Positions 57,228 to 64,000 of a stretch of 64,000 nt of DNA are shown here, piece after piece. The position numbers were made by a program, and so were the translations under genes. Within the stretch, counting starts at the first letter, position 1; each line of letters starts with the position of its first letter. The notes under the pieces are model-generated. The model saw only the letters and a program-made list of their open reading frames with translations, had not been told where the DNA came from and did no database searches. This stretch comes from Candidatus Saccharimonadota bacterium (lineage in GTDB: Bacteria > Patescibacteriota > Saccharimonadia > Saccharimonadales > Saccharimonadaceae): the NCBI GenBank assembly GCA_017437945.1, contig JAFRWP010000005.1, forward strand, positions 152,245 through 216,244. Reading direction: 5' to 3'.

Positions 57228-57346
57228 GTTTTGTAGCCAGAATGTTAAAATCTTCCCTTTCGGGCAGAAAACGTCACCAATTTACAAGAAATATTTTCCT
57301 CGGTGGCATGATTAAGTGTAAACACCGCCACTGTCTTTGGTAACTG
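57228..57346 (-). promoter_or_regulatory. Ribosomal L10 autoregulatory leader
   Basis: The minus-strand leader carries the L10-leader core. GTTACCAA and TTGGTGAC close an outer helix. Inside lies AAAGACAGTGGC with an opposing GCCACCGAGG, the conserved internal loop that L10(L12)4 binds. A CCC-GAAA-GGG hairpin follows. Recognised by eye from the known family. Confidence 0.8.
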
Positions 57347-57352
57347 CGATAG

Positions 57353-57381
57353 ATTATATCAAGAATTCTAGAATAAATCAA
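57353..57381 (-). promoter_or_regulatory. rplJ-rplL promoter
   Basis: On the minus strand, TTGATT (57381-57376), a 17-bp spacer and TATAAT (57358-57353). Confidence 0.88.
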
Positions 57382-57436
57382 GGATTTTGTAATTCCATTG
57401 AGCTCATGTATAATTGAAGTATTGATGGAGTGAGGT

Positions 57437-58099
57437 ATGAATCTTGAGAAATTCGTAGATAAAAATTTTAAATTTTTAGTAGCCTTAATGTGCTGCGTGT
57501 TATTGGGCTGTATTGCTGCGATTATTACGATGTTAATAATCGGTGATTCAATGCGGCATGCCTATGTGAGTATCACGGTGGCGCCGACAACTGCGAAAGT
57601 TACGTTGAATGGAAAAGAATATCGCACAGGTTCTTACGCAATAGAGCCGGGTGAATATAATGTCAAAATCGAGGCTGAAGGTTTTGAAACGAAGGAGTTC
57701 AAAATTAAAGCCGAGAAAAGTCGCCTCGCTTCGGTCGAAACATATCTTCTAAATAAAGAAGAAGGTCTGGCCTATTTTGAACGCAGCGCGAATGATATGA
57801 GCGTACTTAAATATATATATAGTAAGGATTTCGTTGAACTGAACGACTTTATGGAACAGTACCAGAAGAAATACGAGATTGTATACTATTTGCCGTTCAA
57901 CGCGGATGCTTCGGATGCGGTTGAGGATAAAGTAAAAATTGAGGATGGCTCTAACCGCAAGGATTGCGACATGGCGCTCTGCTTGGTGGCGAGTGGCTAC
58001 AATATCGACAAGGCTAAAGTCGAGGAATCAATTCGTACCAACGGATTCAAGCCTGAAGATTACAAGATTATTTATAACTACTACAAGGAGGAAGAATAA
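57437..58099 (+). CDS. Membrane-anchored PEGA-domain protein (220 aa)
   Basis: One N-terminal helix (~12-37) leads to a PEGA domain: ITVAPTTAKVTLNGKEYRTGSYAIEPGEYNVKIEAEGFE-type strands (~45-85), a surface beta domain often tied to cell-wall or S-layer proteins. A C-terminal ~120-residue alpha/beta region with two Cys follows. GGAGTGAGG precedes the ATG. First gene of an operon whose next member is a peptidoglycan hydrolase; the stop and start overlap (TAATG). Confidence 0.8.
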   Translation: MNLEKFVDKNFKFLVALMCCVLLGCIAAIITMLIIGDSMRHAYVSITVAPTTAKVTLNGKEYRTGSYAIEPGEYNVKIEAEGFETKEFKIKAEKSRLASVETYLLNKEEGLAYFERSANDMSVLKYIYSKDFVELNDFMEQYQKKYEIVYYLPFNADASDAVEDKVKIEDGSNRKDCDMALCLVASGYNIDKAKVEESIRTNGFKPEDYKIIYNYYKEEE

Positions 58100-59595
58100 T
58101 GCGACACAAGCTAATAAAGGTTCTGAGCATAGCGTTATGTTGTGCAGGATTGGTGGCGCTTGCTTCCGCCAATACTTCGGCGCTTAGCGATGCGAAGCTG
58201 GACATGTATGCCGCTAATAATATTATGTTCTACGATCCAGGCAGTAGCGACGGTAACTGTAAGAACGGTACGATCCAGGCTACTAGCCTTAAAGAAGTTA
58301 CCGGCCTTTACGCTGGCGTAAAACTGGGCGGCACAACGATTGAGGAGAAAATCTGGAATGGCCTAAAAAAGCAAGGTGTGACCGACGCGGTGGCGGCTGG
58401 CATTATGGGGAATATGTATCATGAGAGCGCAATGAATCCGGCTCGTCATGAGAAAAGTAAGATGAATAAATATTGGCCAATGGCACTTAATGAACATACG
58501 GATATTTCTTACGGTATCGGTTTGATTCAGTGGTCATTCGGCCGCCGCAAAAGGCTATATAACTATATCGCTGAGAAAGCCCCTGGTCTTGAGAATACGT
58601 TTATGAACCATCCGGAAGCATACAGCAAGGCGCCGGTGGTCTCTGGCGCCTCGTTCCTATCGGCTGCACGAGCAAATGGCTTAGCTTCTGAGGCGGACAG
58701 GCTGATTCTGGTTGAGCTCGATTTTCTAATTAATGTCGAAATGAAGAACTCGAAATGGTATAGCAAGGTATTCGATGAAACATCAGTTAAAGGTGCGGCA
58801 CAACGTTTTTCGATCAATGTTGAGGGCTGCAAAAACTGTCGTGATGTGAATAACCAGAGCGTAAAAAACCGTGTGGCGAAGGCGCAGGAATTTTATGAAA
58901 AATTCCAGGGTACCGGTGACACGGGCGATGATGATGACGACGGTGACGGCGTGCAGTGTATTCCTGGCGAAGAAGATGATGGATCTGGCGGCAATCCAGA
59001 TGGTGGCGGTAACCCATACGGTGAAGGCGGTTATCAGGGTGATGATTACACGTATACCGGCGATGTTGCATCTTTGCAGCACCTTGTCTCAGAATGGGCT
59101 TGGGGTACGCATTGTAAAAAAGCGAAACGCACCTGCTCTGAACAGACGGCCGCATACCGCGCTCATACGCCGAAATACGGTGGTTGTAATGGTAATGACT
59201 GTGGTGGTTTCGTGGCGTCAGCAATTATAACTAGTGGCTGGGACCCAAACTTTAAGTATCAAGTTGTGAAGAATATGATTGCTACGCTTTATAAGTCATC
59301 GACCTGGAAGGAGATGACCAGCCAGATTCATGGCGATGACGATATGCAGCCTGGCGACATCATTATTTGTAGTTATAGCTCGCCTTACTCTAGTCCAAAA
59401 TGTCGGAGTGGTAAAACTGGCCACGTAATGCTGTGGGTCGGTTCGATATCTGGCTTTAATAGCAAGATTGCATCGGCGTCGTTGAATAATGGCGGGTGTG
59501 GGAATACGCGCGCTCCGTCGGCGTCAGAGTCTGCAGGTAATATTATGCATCATATTAAGGATGTGGGCTATTCAGTTTACAGAAAGGTGAAATAA
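58099..59595 (+). CDS. Secreted two-domain peptidoglycan hydrolase: phage tail-type lysozyme plus NlpC/P60-like domain (498 aa)
   Basis: Signal peptide (~1-29), then a phage-tail lysozyme domain (~80-265). Its landmarks are GVTDAVAAGIMGNMYHESAMNP, whose Glu is the likely catalytic residue, and YGIGLIQWSFGRRKRL. An Asp/Gly-rich linker (~275-315) separates it from a papain-like NlpC/P60-type domain with nucleophile in GNDCGGFVASAI, QPGDIIIC and catalytic His in GHVMLWVG. Many cysteines suggest disulfides outside the cell. Such an enzyme could cut glycan and peptide parts of peptidoglycan, its own or a host's. Coupled by TAATG overlaps to genes on both sides. Confidence 0.85.
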   Translation: MRHKLIKVLSIALCCAGLVALASANTSALSDAKLDMYAANNIMFYDPGSSDGNCKNGTIQATSLKEVTGLYAGVKLGGTTIEEKIWNGLKKQGVTDAVAAGIMGNMYHESAMNPARHEKSKMNKYWPMALNEHTDISYGIGLIQWSFGRRKRLYNYIAEKAPGLENTFMNHPEAYSKAPVVSGASFLSAARANGLASEADRLILVELDFLINVEMKNSKWYSKVFDETSVKGAAQRFSINVEGCKNCRDVNNQSVKNRVAKAQEFYEKFQGTGDTGDDDDDGDGVQCIPGEEDDGSGGNPDGGGNPYGEGGYQGDDYTYTGDVASLQHLVSEWAWGTHCKKAKRTCSEQTAAYRAHTPKYGGCNGNDCGGFVASAIITSGWDPNFKYQVVKNMIATLYKSSTWKEMTSQIHGDDDMQPGDIIICSYSSPYSSPKCRSGKTGHVMLWVGSISGFNSKIASASLNNGGCGNTRAPSASESAGNIMHHIKDVGYSVYRKVK

Positions 59596-60353
59596 TGTAC
59601 GATAAAGCAAAAGTTAAAAAACTTACTATTATAGCAGTACTGGCATTCTTGATTTTGATTGCGATTGTGGGGATTTTGTTCGTAATATCGACGCTAAATG
59701 GCGAACAGGTTATTCATGATGAAGAACTGAGCGTATTTAAAGAATCTGATATTGAAAATATTCGCGAAAGAGCGAAGGCCTTCATTCGTTCATATGGTTT
59801 ATCTGAACAAGAAGTAAATGAAGCAAAGATCGTAATTCGTAAAGGCTCCGTGAAGACGAGAGTTGAGGATTATGATGGTGCCGTCTATGCGAGCTTTATT
59901 ATCGATATTAGCAATCCAAAAGTTACCTACAAAGGTTCGTTGATGGTTGGTGGTAACGAAGAAGAATTATTCTTGGTTTGTCCAGAGTTATCTTTGGCAC
60001 AAGATCCAGATGTATTCTGCGTTGGCCACGATGGCGAGTCGACGATTGACGTGGTGTTGGGCGATTATCTGCCGTACGATTCTTACGAGGCGGGCGACTC
60101 CGATATGACGGTTTCGGTGGAGCAGGATTTTGATGATAAAGGCTGGCCATATCTTAATATTAATGTCGGTGCCTGCGAAGACGGCCCCGATGGTGATATG
60201 GCGCGTAAATTTGTTAACGACTGGATTCGCGAAAAAGGTGGAGTGAATCCGGATATTATTCCAAAGAAGTTCCATTACGTCGATTGTAGTGGTGACATGT
60301 ATATGACTGATGACGTGGACGATATAGATGATTCGAATTTTAGCTGGCGGTAA
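59595..60353 (+). CDS. Membrane-anchored protein of unknown function (252 aa)
   Basis: One N-terminal helix (~10-33) and an extracytoplasmic domain with four cysteines and Asp-rich loops (YDGAVYASFIIDISNPKV, DDVDDIDDSNF at the end). I cannot assign a family. Its start overlaps the hydrolase stop (TAATG) and its end overlaps rlmH by 26 nt. Position suggests a partner or regulator of the hydrolase. Confidence 0.75.
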   Translation: MYDKAKVKKLTIIAVLAFLILIAIVGILFVISTLNGEQVIHDEELSVFKESDIENIRERAKAFIRSYGLSEQEVNEAKIVIRKGSVKTRVEDYDGAVYASFIIDISNPKVTYKGSLMVGGNEEELFLVCPELSLAQDPDVFCVGHDGESTIDVVLGDYLPYDSYEAGDSDMTVSVEQDFDDKGWPYLNINVGACEDGPDGDMARKFVNDWIREKGGVNPDIIPKKFHYVDCSGDMYMTDDVDDIDDSNFSWR

Positions 60354-60756
60354 GAAGCATCCATCTTGGCTAGTAGCAGTATGCGAGGAGTACGAGAAGC
60401 GGCTGCGTAAGCCATGGACGATTGAGTGGCAATTCGTAGACGAAGATAAGCTACCAGAACGTGTAGCGCGGCTAGACCGTAATGATTTTGTAGTGCTACT
60501 TGATGAACATGGTAAAATATTGAGCTCGCCGGAGCTGTCTAACACGCTAAAAATGCCGCTCGAAACCGGTCGCGATGTAGTGTTAGTGATTGGGGGCGCA
60601 TTTGGGCATTTTCCGCCAGAAATGGTGGAACGTGCGAATGTGGTCTGGAGTTTGTCTAATTTAGTCTTCCCTCACCAAATTTGTCGATTAATTGTGGCGG
60701 AACAAATATACCGGGCCCAGGAAATCTATCTTGGACACTCGTATCACCATGCCTAA
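60328..60756 (+). CDS. rlmH: RlmH, 23S rRNA (pseudouridine1915-N3)-methyltransferase
   Basis: A 142-residue SPOUT methyltransferase with the SAM-binding trefoil knot: LLDEHGKILSS, VLVIGGAFGHFP, WSLSNLVFPHQICRLIVAEQIYRAQ-type helix and terminal YHHA. Shorter N-terminus than E. coli RlmH. It methylates helix 69 of 23S rRNA during late assembly. Starts inside the preceding gene; overlaps the convergent 60753 gene by 4 nt. Confidence 0.93.
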   Translation: MIRILAGGKKHPSWLVAVCEEYEKRLRKPWTIEWQFVDEDKLPERVARLDRNDFVVLLDEHGKILSSPELSNTLKMPLETGRDVVLVIGGAFGHFPPEMVERANVVWSLSNLVFPHQICRLIVAEQIYRAQEIYLGHSYHHA

Positions 60757-61640
60757 TCGTCGTCTAGGATTTTGACGACTGTGGTGGCATAGATTATTTC
60801 ATTGGCGGTTGGTCCGCCACCGATGTGGTCGGTAGTGTCGCCACGAATATCGCTGGAGGTGACTTTGAAATCTTCAATGGCGTTATAGATGTGGGCTTTA
60901 ACGAGGCAGCCAGTGATTTGGACGCGGTCGCCAGGGCCGTAGCGCTCGAGGTTGCGTTTGACGGCGTCGTCGGCGGGGATAATTTCGTTGACGGAGACGG
61001 TCTGCTCGATCCTAAGGCGATCAAGGCCGCCATATTCTTTCGCTTTGATATTGCGGTTATTGTAAGTCCAAGTGATTTTACTGTTATTTTCGGCGGCATA
61101 GCCCCAAGCTATAACATAGACGTACGGAATGGATTTACTGTAGGCATTCTCGCCCGTATCAATTTCTTTATGAACGACTACGCCGTCGATGACGTAACTG
61201 TGCGTGTATTCAAGATCGACAGTATTGAATTCGTTGGTGAGCGTAATGCTGCCGACGGCGTCGCCCTGGATTGGCTCAGGGATACCAGCAATGGAACGGT
61301 GTTTGTAACCTTCCGTAAATATTACGGCCACGACGACGGCTAGTGTGACGAAGAATAGGAGTCCGACAAAGCCAAAAATGTTGCGGCGCATCTTCTTGTT
61401 TTTAACCATATTATCTTTGCGCTCGCTGATTTTAGCGTCGTATTCTTTGACGATTTCGGCTTCGCGTTGATTATAGGCTAAGCCGTCGATTGCATGGGCG
61501 GCGAACTGTGCCTTATTGTCTTCAATTCTAACTTGAGCCTCATTAAGATAATGTAGATCACGCTGATACTGTTTGCTAGAGATTAATCCGCCGTCTAGTT
61601 GGCGATCGAGCTTCTCTTTTTCGCGCGCATAATCAAACAT
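60753..61640 (-). CDS. Membrane-anchored protein with SHOCT-like N-terminus (295 aa)
   Basis: N-terminal ~75 residues are charged and helical, including LDGGLISSKQYQRDLHYL, reminiscent of a SHOCT motif. One helix follows (~85-110), then a ~185-residue beta-rich extracytoplasmic domain with TNEFNTVDLEYTHSYVIDG and PGDRVQITGCLVKAHI. Family unknown. TATACT is 6 nt before the ATG, a leaderless start, back to back with the 61696 lipase gene. Confidence 0.72.
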   Translation of the reverse strand: MFDYAREKEKLDRQLDGGLISSKQYQRDLHYLNEAQVRIEDNKAQFAAHAIDGLAYNQREAEIVKEYDAKISERKDNMVKNKKMRRNIFGFVGLLFFVTLAVVVAVIFTEGYKHRSIAGIPEPIQGDAVGSITLTNEFNTVDLEYTHSYVIDGVVVHKEIDTGENAYSKSIPYVYVIAWGYAAENNSKITWTYNNRNIKAKEYGGLDRLRIEQTVSVNEIIPADDAVKRNLERYGPGDRVQITGCLVKAHIYNAIEDFKVTSSDIRGDTTDHIGGGPTANEIIYATTVVKILDDD

Positions 61641-61695
61641 AATTTTAGTATAACCGATTTTGATTTTTACGACGAATTATGGTATAATTGTCGTT

Positions 61696-62757
61696 ATGGC
61701 AAACGCACTAGATTATGTTAAGGAATATGGTCATCTGAGTTTTTCTCAGAAGCCATTTAATGATATTGATAATGTAATCTTTTCCCTCTTAAATTATGTA
61801 GATTATTCTGGTACTTCCATTAATGATGGTTTGCACACGCTCGAAGAAATCGGTGGCGAATTCCTGAAGATGCACAGCTACAAGGAAGTCAAAAAGATTG
61901 GTTTCGCTCAAGATGAGGCCTACCAGGTTTTGCGTGCGATTTATAAGACTAAACGATTTCGCGACGTGGTGGTTGAGGATTATATTTATGAGACCTCGCG
62001 CGAACTGATGTTCAGCGTGTTGACTTTTCATGTGACGAAGAATCTGGATTATATCGCATTCGAAGGTACGGATGAATTGGTTTGCGGATGGCGCGAAGAC
62101 TTTGAGTTGTCTTGCTCTTTTCCCGTAGAATCTCATTTTAAATCCCGTGATTATTTAATTCGCCATATTGACCCATGGAATAAGAATAAAAAAGTTATCG
62201 TTGGCGGTCATTCTAAGGGCGGCAATCAAGCTTTGGTGGGGGCGATGTTCCTCGATAAGCGTCGCGTAGCGCGAATCGCGAAGATTTATAATAACGATGG
62301 TCCAGGTCTGCGTTCGCAGGAGTTTAATTCTAAAGAATTTGCTGCACTGAGAGATCGTTATGTGCATATTGTGCCGCACTCAACGGTAGTGGGCGCGATG
62401 CTGCATCATAGCAATTACATTGTCGTGAAGTCAGACAAAGAGACTGTGATGTCGCACGCAATTTTGTCTTGGCAAGTTAAGGGTGATAAGTTCGTTTTGT
62501 CGCCACGCTCTGCTTCTAGCCTAGAAACGGAACGTCGTTTATTGATTTGGTGTGATTTGCACGGCGATGAAGATCGCAAAAAGATTCTTGAAGCCGTGAT
62601 GGGTGTGATTGAGAAAAGTAATATCAAAGAGACTAACAAGATTATCAGCCCGCACAATATCATTAAAGTAATCAAACAAAGCAAAAAAGTTGATAAAGAA
62701 ACTCGCGAGCTGGTGATTGGCCTAATTCGTTATGTCGTTTTAAGACGCGACGATTAA
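61696..62757 (+). CDS. DUF2974/Mbeg1-like alpha/beta hydrolase (putative lipase, 353 aa)
   Basis: The lipase-3-like core has YIAFEGTDELVCGWREDFELSC (oxyanion region and strand), nucleophile elbow VGGHSKGGNQAL (Ser ~172), NDGPGLRSQEF with the Asp region and a later VPHSTVVGAMLHHS with the likely His. No signal peptide, so cytoplasmic or exported by another route. TATAAT (61683-61688) is 7 nt before ATG 61696, which I prefer to an upstream ATG. Similar proteins in Firmicutes are uncharacterised lipases. Confidence 0.82.
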   Translation: MANALDYVKEYGHLSFSQKPFNDIDNVIFSLLNYVDYSGTSINDGLHTLEEIGGEFLKMHSYKEVKKIGFAQDEAYQVLRAIYKTKRFRDVVVEDYIYETSRELMFSVLTFHVTKNLDYIAFEGTDELVCGWREDFELSCSFPVESHFKSRDYLIRHIDPWNKNKKVIVGGHSKGGNQALVGAMFLDKRRVARIAKIYNNDGPGLRSQEFNSKEFAALRDRYVHIVPHSTVVGAMLHHSNYIVVKSDKETVMSHAILSWQVKGDKFVLSPRSASSLETERRLLIWCDLHGDEDRKKILEAVMGVIEKSNIKETNKIISPHNIIKVIKQSKKVDKETRELVIGLIRYVVLRRDD

Positions 62758-63321
62758 TTACTCGATGTTCTTGGTATTCTTGAACTGATAGACGATACCG
62801 CCGACAGCAATTGCGCCGAGCAGGATATAAACTAGGCTTGGGAATTGGCTGCTAACTTCGGACGGCAAGAGTCCGACGACGCCGGTTGCTAATAGGTTGG
62901 CGCCATAGATGGCCGTATAGACGATGACGGCTGGCTTCATGATGGAAACTGCAACTACGCCGGCTACGACACCGATGGCGACAGCGATGGCTGGTAAGAC
63001 CCAATCATTAGCTGGCCCAAAGTGCTGCATGACCATTGAAAAGACGATGGCGAAGGCGGTGGCGCCCACGGCGAGTTTTTCGATAGAAAGACCAATGAGC
63101 GACAAAAGTGCACCGGCGGCAATCTGAAGGATGGTCTGCCAGAATGGATCTGGTGCGATGTTTGGTAGATATAGTTTGACGGCAAAGTAGCCAATCACGA
63201 ACCAAATAATGGCGAAAGCGATTTTCTTAAAGCGATAGCCAAAGAAACAGAGGCCAGCGCCGATTAATAATGTGACAATTAATTCCAGCGGAATTGCGTG
63301 TAAATCTAGTGCTTGTGGCAT
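62758..63321 (-). CDS. Multi-pass membrane protein of unknown function (187 aa)
   Basis: Six to seven closely spaced hydrophobic helices with small-residue packing (AAGALLSLIGL, AIAVAIGVVAGVVAVS) and the FFGYRFKK loop, a pattern reminiscent of TMEM198/DUF4203 proteins. AAAGGAG precedes the ATG. The stop abuts the lipase stop without a gap. Confidence 0.65.
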   Translation of the reverse strand: MPQALDLHAIPLELIVTLLIGAGLCFFGYRFKKIAFAIIWFVIGYFAVKLYLPNIAPDPFWQTILQIAAGALLSLIGLSIEKLAVGATAFAIVFSMVMQHFGPANDWVLPAIAVAIGVVAGVVAVSIMKPAVIVYTAIYGANLLATGVVGLLPSEVSSQFPSLVYILLGAIAVGGIVYQFKNTKNIE

Positions 63322-63336
63322 TTTATCTCCTTTTCT

Positions 63337-64000
63337 TTATTGTAATATAATGATGCCCGTTACCGCTAAGATTGTTGCAATTAGATGAGCGATGATGATG
63401 TGTTTGCTCAGTTTTTCACGACCGAATACTGGTACGATGATTGAAAGAATGATGCCAAGAACAAAGACGACGATGAGCTCGAGCGCGGTTGAAGTGACTG
63501 AGACGAGGGCTGGAATGCCAATAATGAGCGCGTAGCGGCCGGCGAATTCAGCAATCAAGAAAATGACTTGGGCGGCTGTTAAGGATATGTATAGACGTTT
63601 AAAGTCGTGTTTGTGGACATATTTGTAGCGTTTTTGCCAGCTCGGGTTGCAGAAGTAGTAGATTAGGTCCATAATGCCGCGGCCGATGACGAAGTAGGCG
63701 AAGACATTGTTGAAATCATAGCCTGCGCCAGCGTGTGAGGTGATTAGGCCCGAGGTGGCGGCGAGTACGGAATAAGCCAAAAGTAATAGTGCGGCGCCGA
63801 TTTCGAGTTTGCGCATACGTTTGCGGCGACGCGAGAAAATTACGACCATTGGCGCCGAAATAATGATGAAGAATGCCAGGAGTTGCATGGCGGTGATTTT
63901 TTCACCAAAGACTAAGAAGTCGCCGATGAGGTAAATGACCGGCACGACTTGCAGGAAGATGGAAGCGGTAGTGGTCTCTTCATGTTTGAGGGCGCGATAG
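63337..64000 (-). CDS. DMT/EamA-family transporter, C-terminal part (cut by window edge)
   Basis: The frame is open to the window edge. It contains YRALKHEETTTASIFLQVVPVIY, a typical EamA helix-end motif, then FLVFGEKITAMQLLAFFIIISAPMVVIF. Another five-helix EamA-like half follows, with ITAMQ/LSKH loops and a closing LIATILAVTGIIIL. Probably exports a small metabolite. The 15-nt gap to the following membrane-protein gene suggests co-transcription. Confidence 0.8.
   Translation of the reverse strand, partial: YRALKHEETTTASIFLQVVPVIYLIGDFLVFGEKITAMQLLAFFIIISAPMVVIFSRRRKRMRKLEIGAALLLLAYSVLAATSGLITSHAGAGYDFNNVFAYFVIGRGIMDLIYYFCNPSWQKRYKYVHKHDFKRLYISLTAAQVIFLIAEFAGRYALIIGIPALVSVTSTALELIVVFVLGIILSIIVPVFGREKLSKHIIIAHLIATILAVTGIIILQ

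Noticed and set aside
1..64000. CRISPR arrays, rRNA genes, insertion sequences
   Set aside because: No regularly spaced direct repeats, no rRNA sequence and no transposase-like frames were seen by eye. The only recombinase is the serine integrase.

Overview
The window looks like chromosomal DNA of a Patescibacteria/CPR bacterium, most likely Candidatus Saccharibacteria (TM7). This is inferred from gene content and architecture, not from an rRNA. Genes are short and tightly packed, often with 1-26 nt overlaps. There are many small membrane or secreted proteins of unknown family, and a protein of the conserved CPR 'unknown' type at 52.7-53.2 kb. At least 17 genes have a -10 box only 6-8 nt before the start codon, so their mRNAs are probably leaderless. 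The genetic code is standard: UGA ends murT, the DNA methyltransferase and the 54.5 kb membrane protein.

Layout. 0-1.2 kb: start of a MacB/LolE-type permease and its ATPase. 1.2-2.8 kb: two orphan genes around tRNA-Gln, which is followed by inverted and direct repeats carrying a second copy of the tRNA 3' end. 2.9-14.4 kb: membrane proteins (including a giant MMPL transporter with ~80-residue repeats), an RPH/PEP-synthase-like protein lacking its histidine domain, PgeF, a cyclophilin-like protein, flavodoxin, a DUF308 protein, CorA and a DUF362 protein. 14.4-15.4 kb: an Asp-rich orphan. 15.5-21 kb: a mobile defence island beside tRNA-Ala, with a large serine recombinase, a NERD protein, an NgoMIV-type restriction-modification pair (expected site GCCGGC) and an HTH protein. 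21.2-29.1 kb: VanZ-like protein, nucleotidyltransferase, pyrophosphatase, SDR, CapA-like protein, and an ABC exporter-murT-gatD operon for lipid II amidation. 29.2-30.7 kb: a cutinase-like secreted esterase broken by one in-frame TGA. 30.7-33 kb: an orphan gene with a very long leader, ung and tdk. 32.7-37.8 kb: hisS followed by four related membrane-anchored surface proteins. 38-45 kb: an HExxH protein, tRNA-Phe, a Cthe_2159-like secreted protein, Cys-rich and Gly-rich proteins, CYTH and SIMPL proteins. 45.3-51.8 kb: glyA and dnaX-dnaB-GT-ybaB-recR. 51.9-57.4 kb: aquaporin, CPR protein, two paralogous membrane proteins, an orphan gene and rplJ-rplL with an L10 leader. 57.4-60.8 kb: an operon encoding a PEGA protein, a secreted two-domain peptidoglycan hydrolase, a membrane protein and RlmH. 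60.8-64 kb: membrane proteins, a DUF2974-type lipase and a DMT transporter running off the right edge.

Themes. (1) Two expression classes coexist. Housekeeping genes mostly have -10-only leaderless starts. A set of orphan genes has full sigma70 promoters (usually exact 17-bp spacers), leaders, strong Shine-Dalgarno sites and their own terminators. (2) Three conserved proteins that normally carry a four-cysteine zinc module (DnaX, RecR, MurT) have lost it, although Tdk and the recombinase keep theirs. (3) Much of the coding capacity is surface machinery plausibly used by an epibiont: surface paralogs, peptidoglycan hydrolase, cutinase-like esterase, Cthe_2159-like protein and MMPL transporter. 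All functions are read from sequence motifs by eye; no database search was run.
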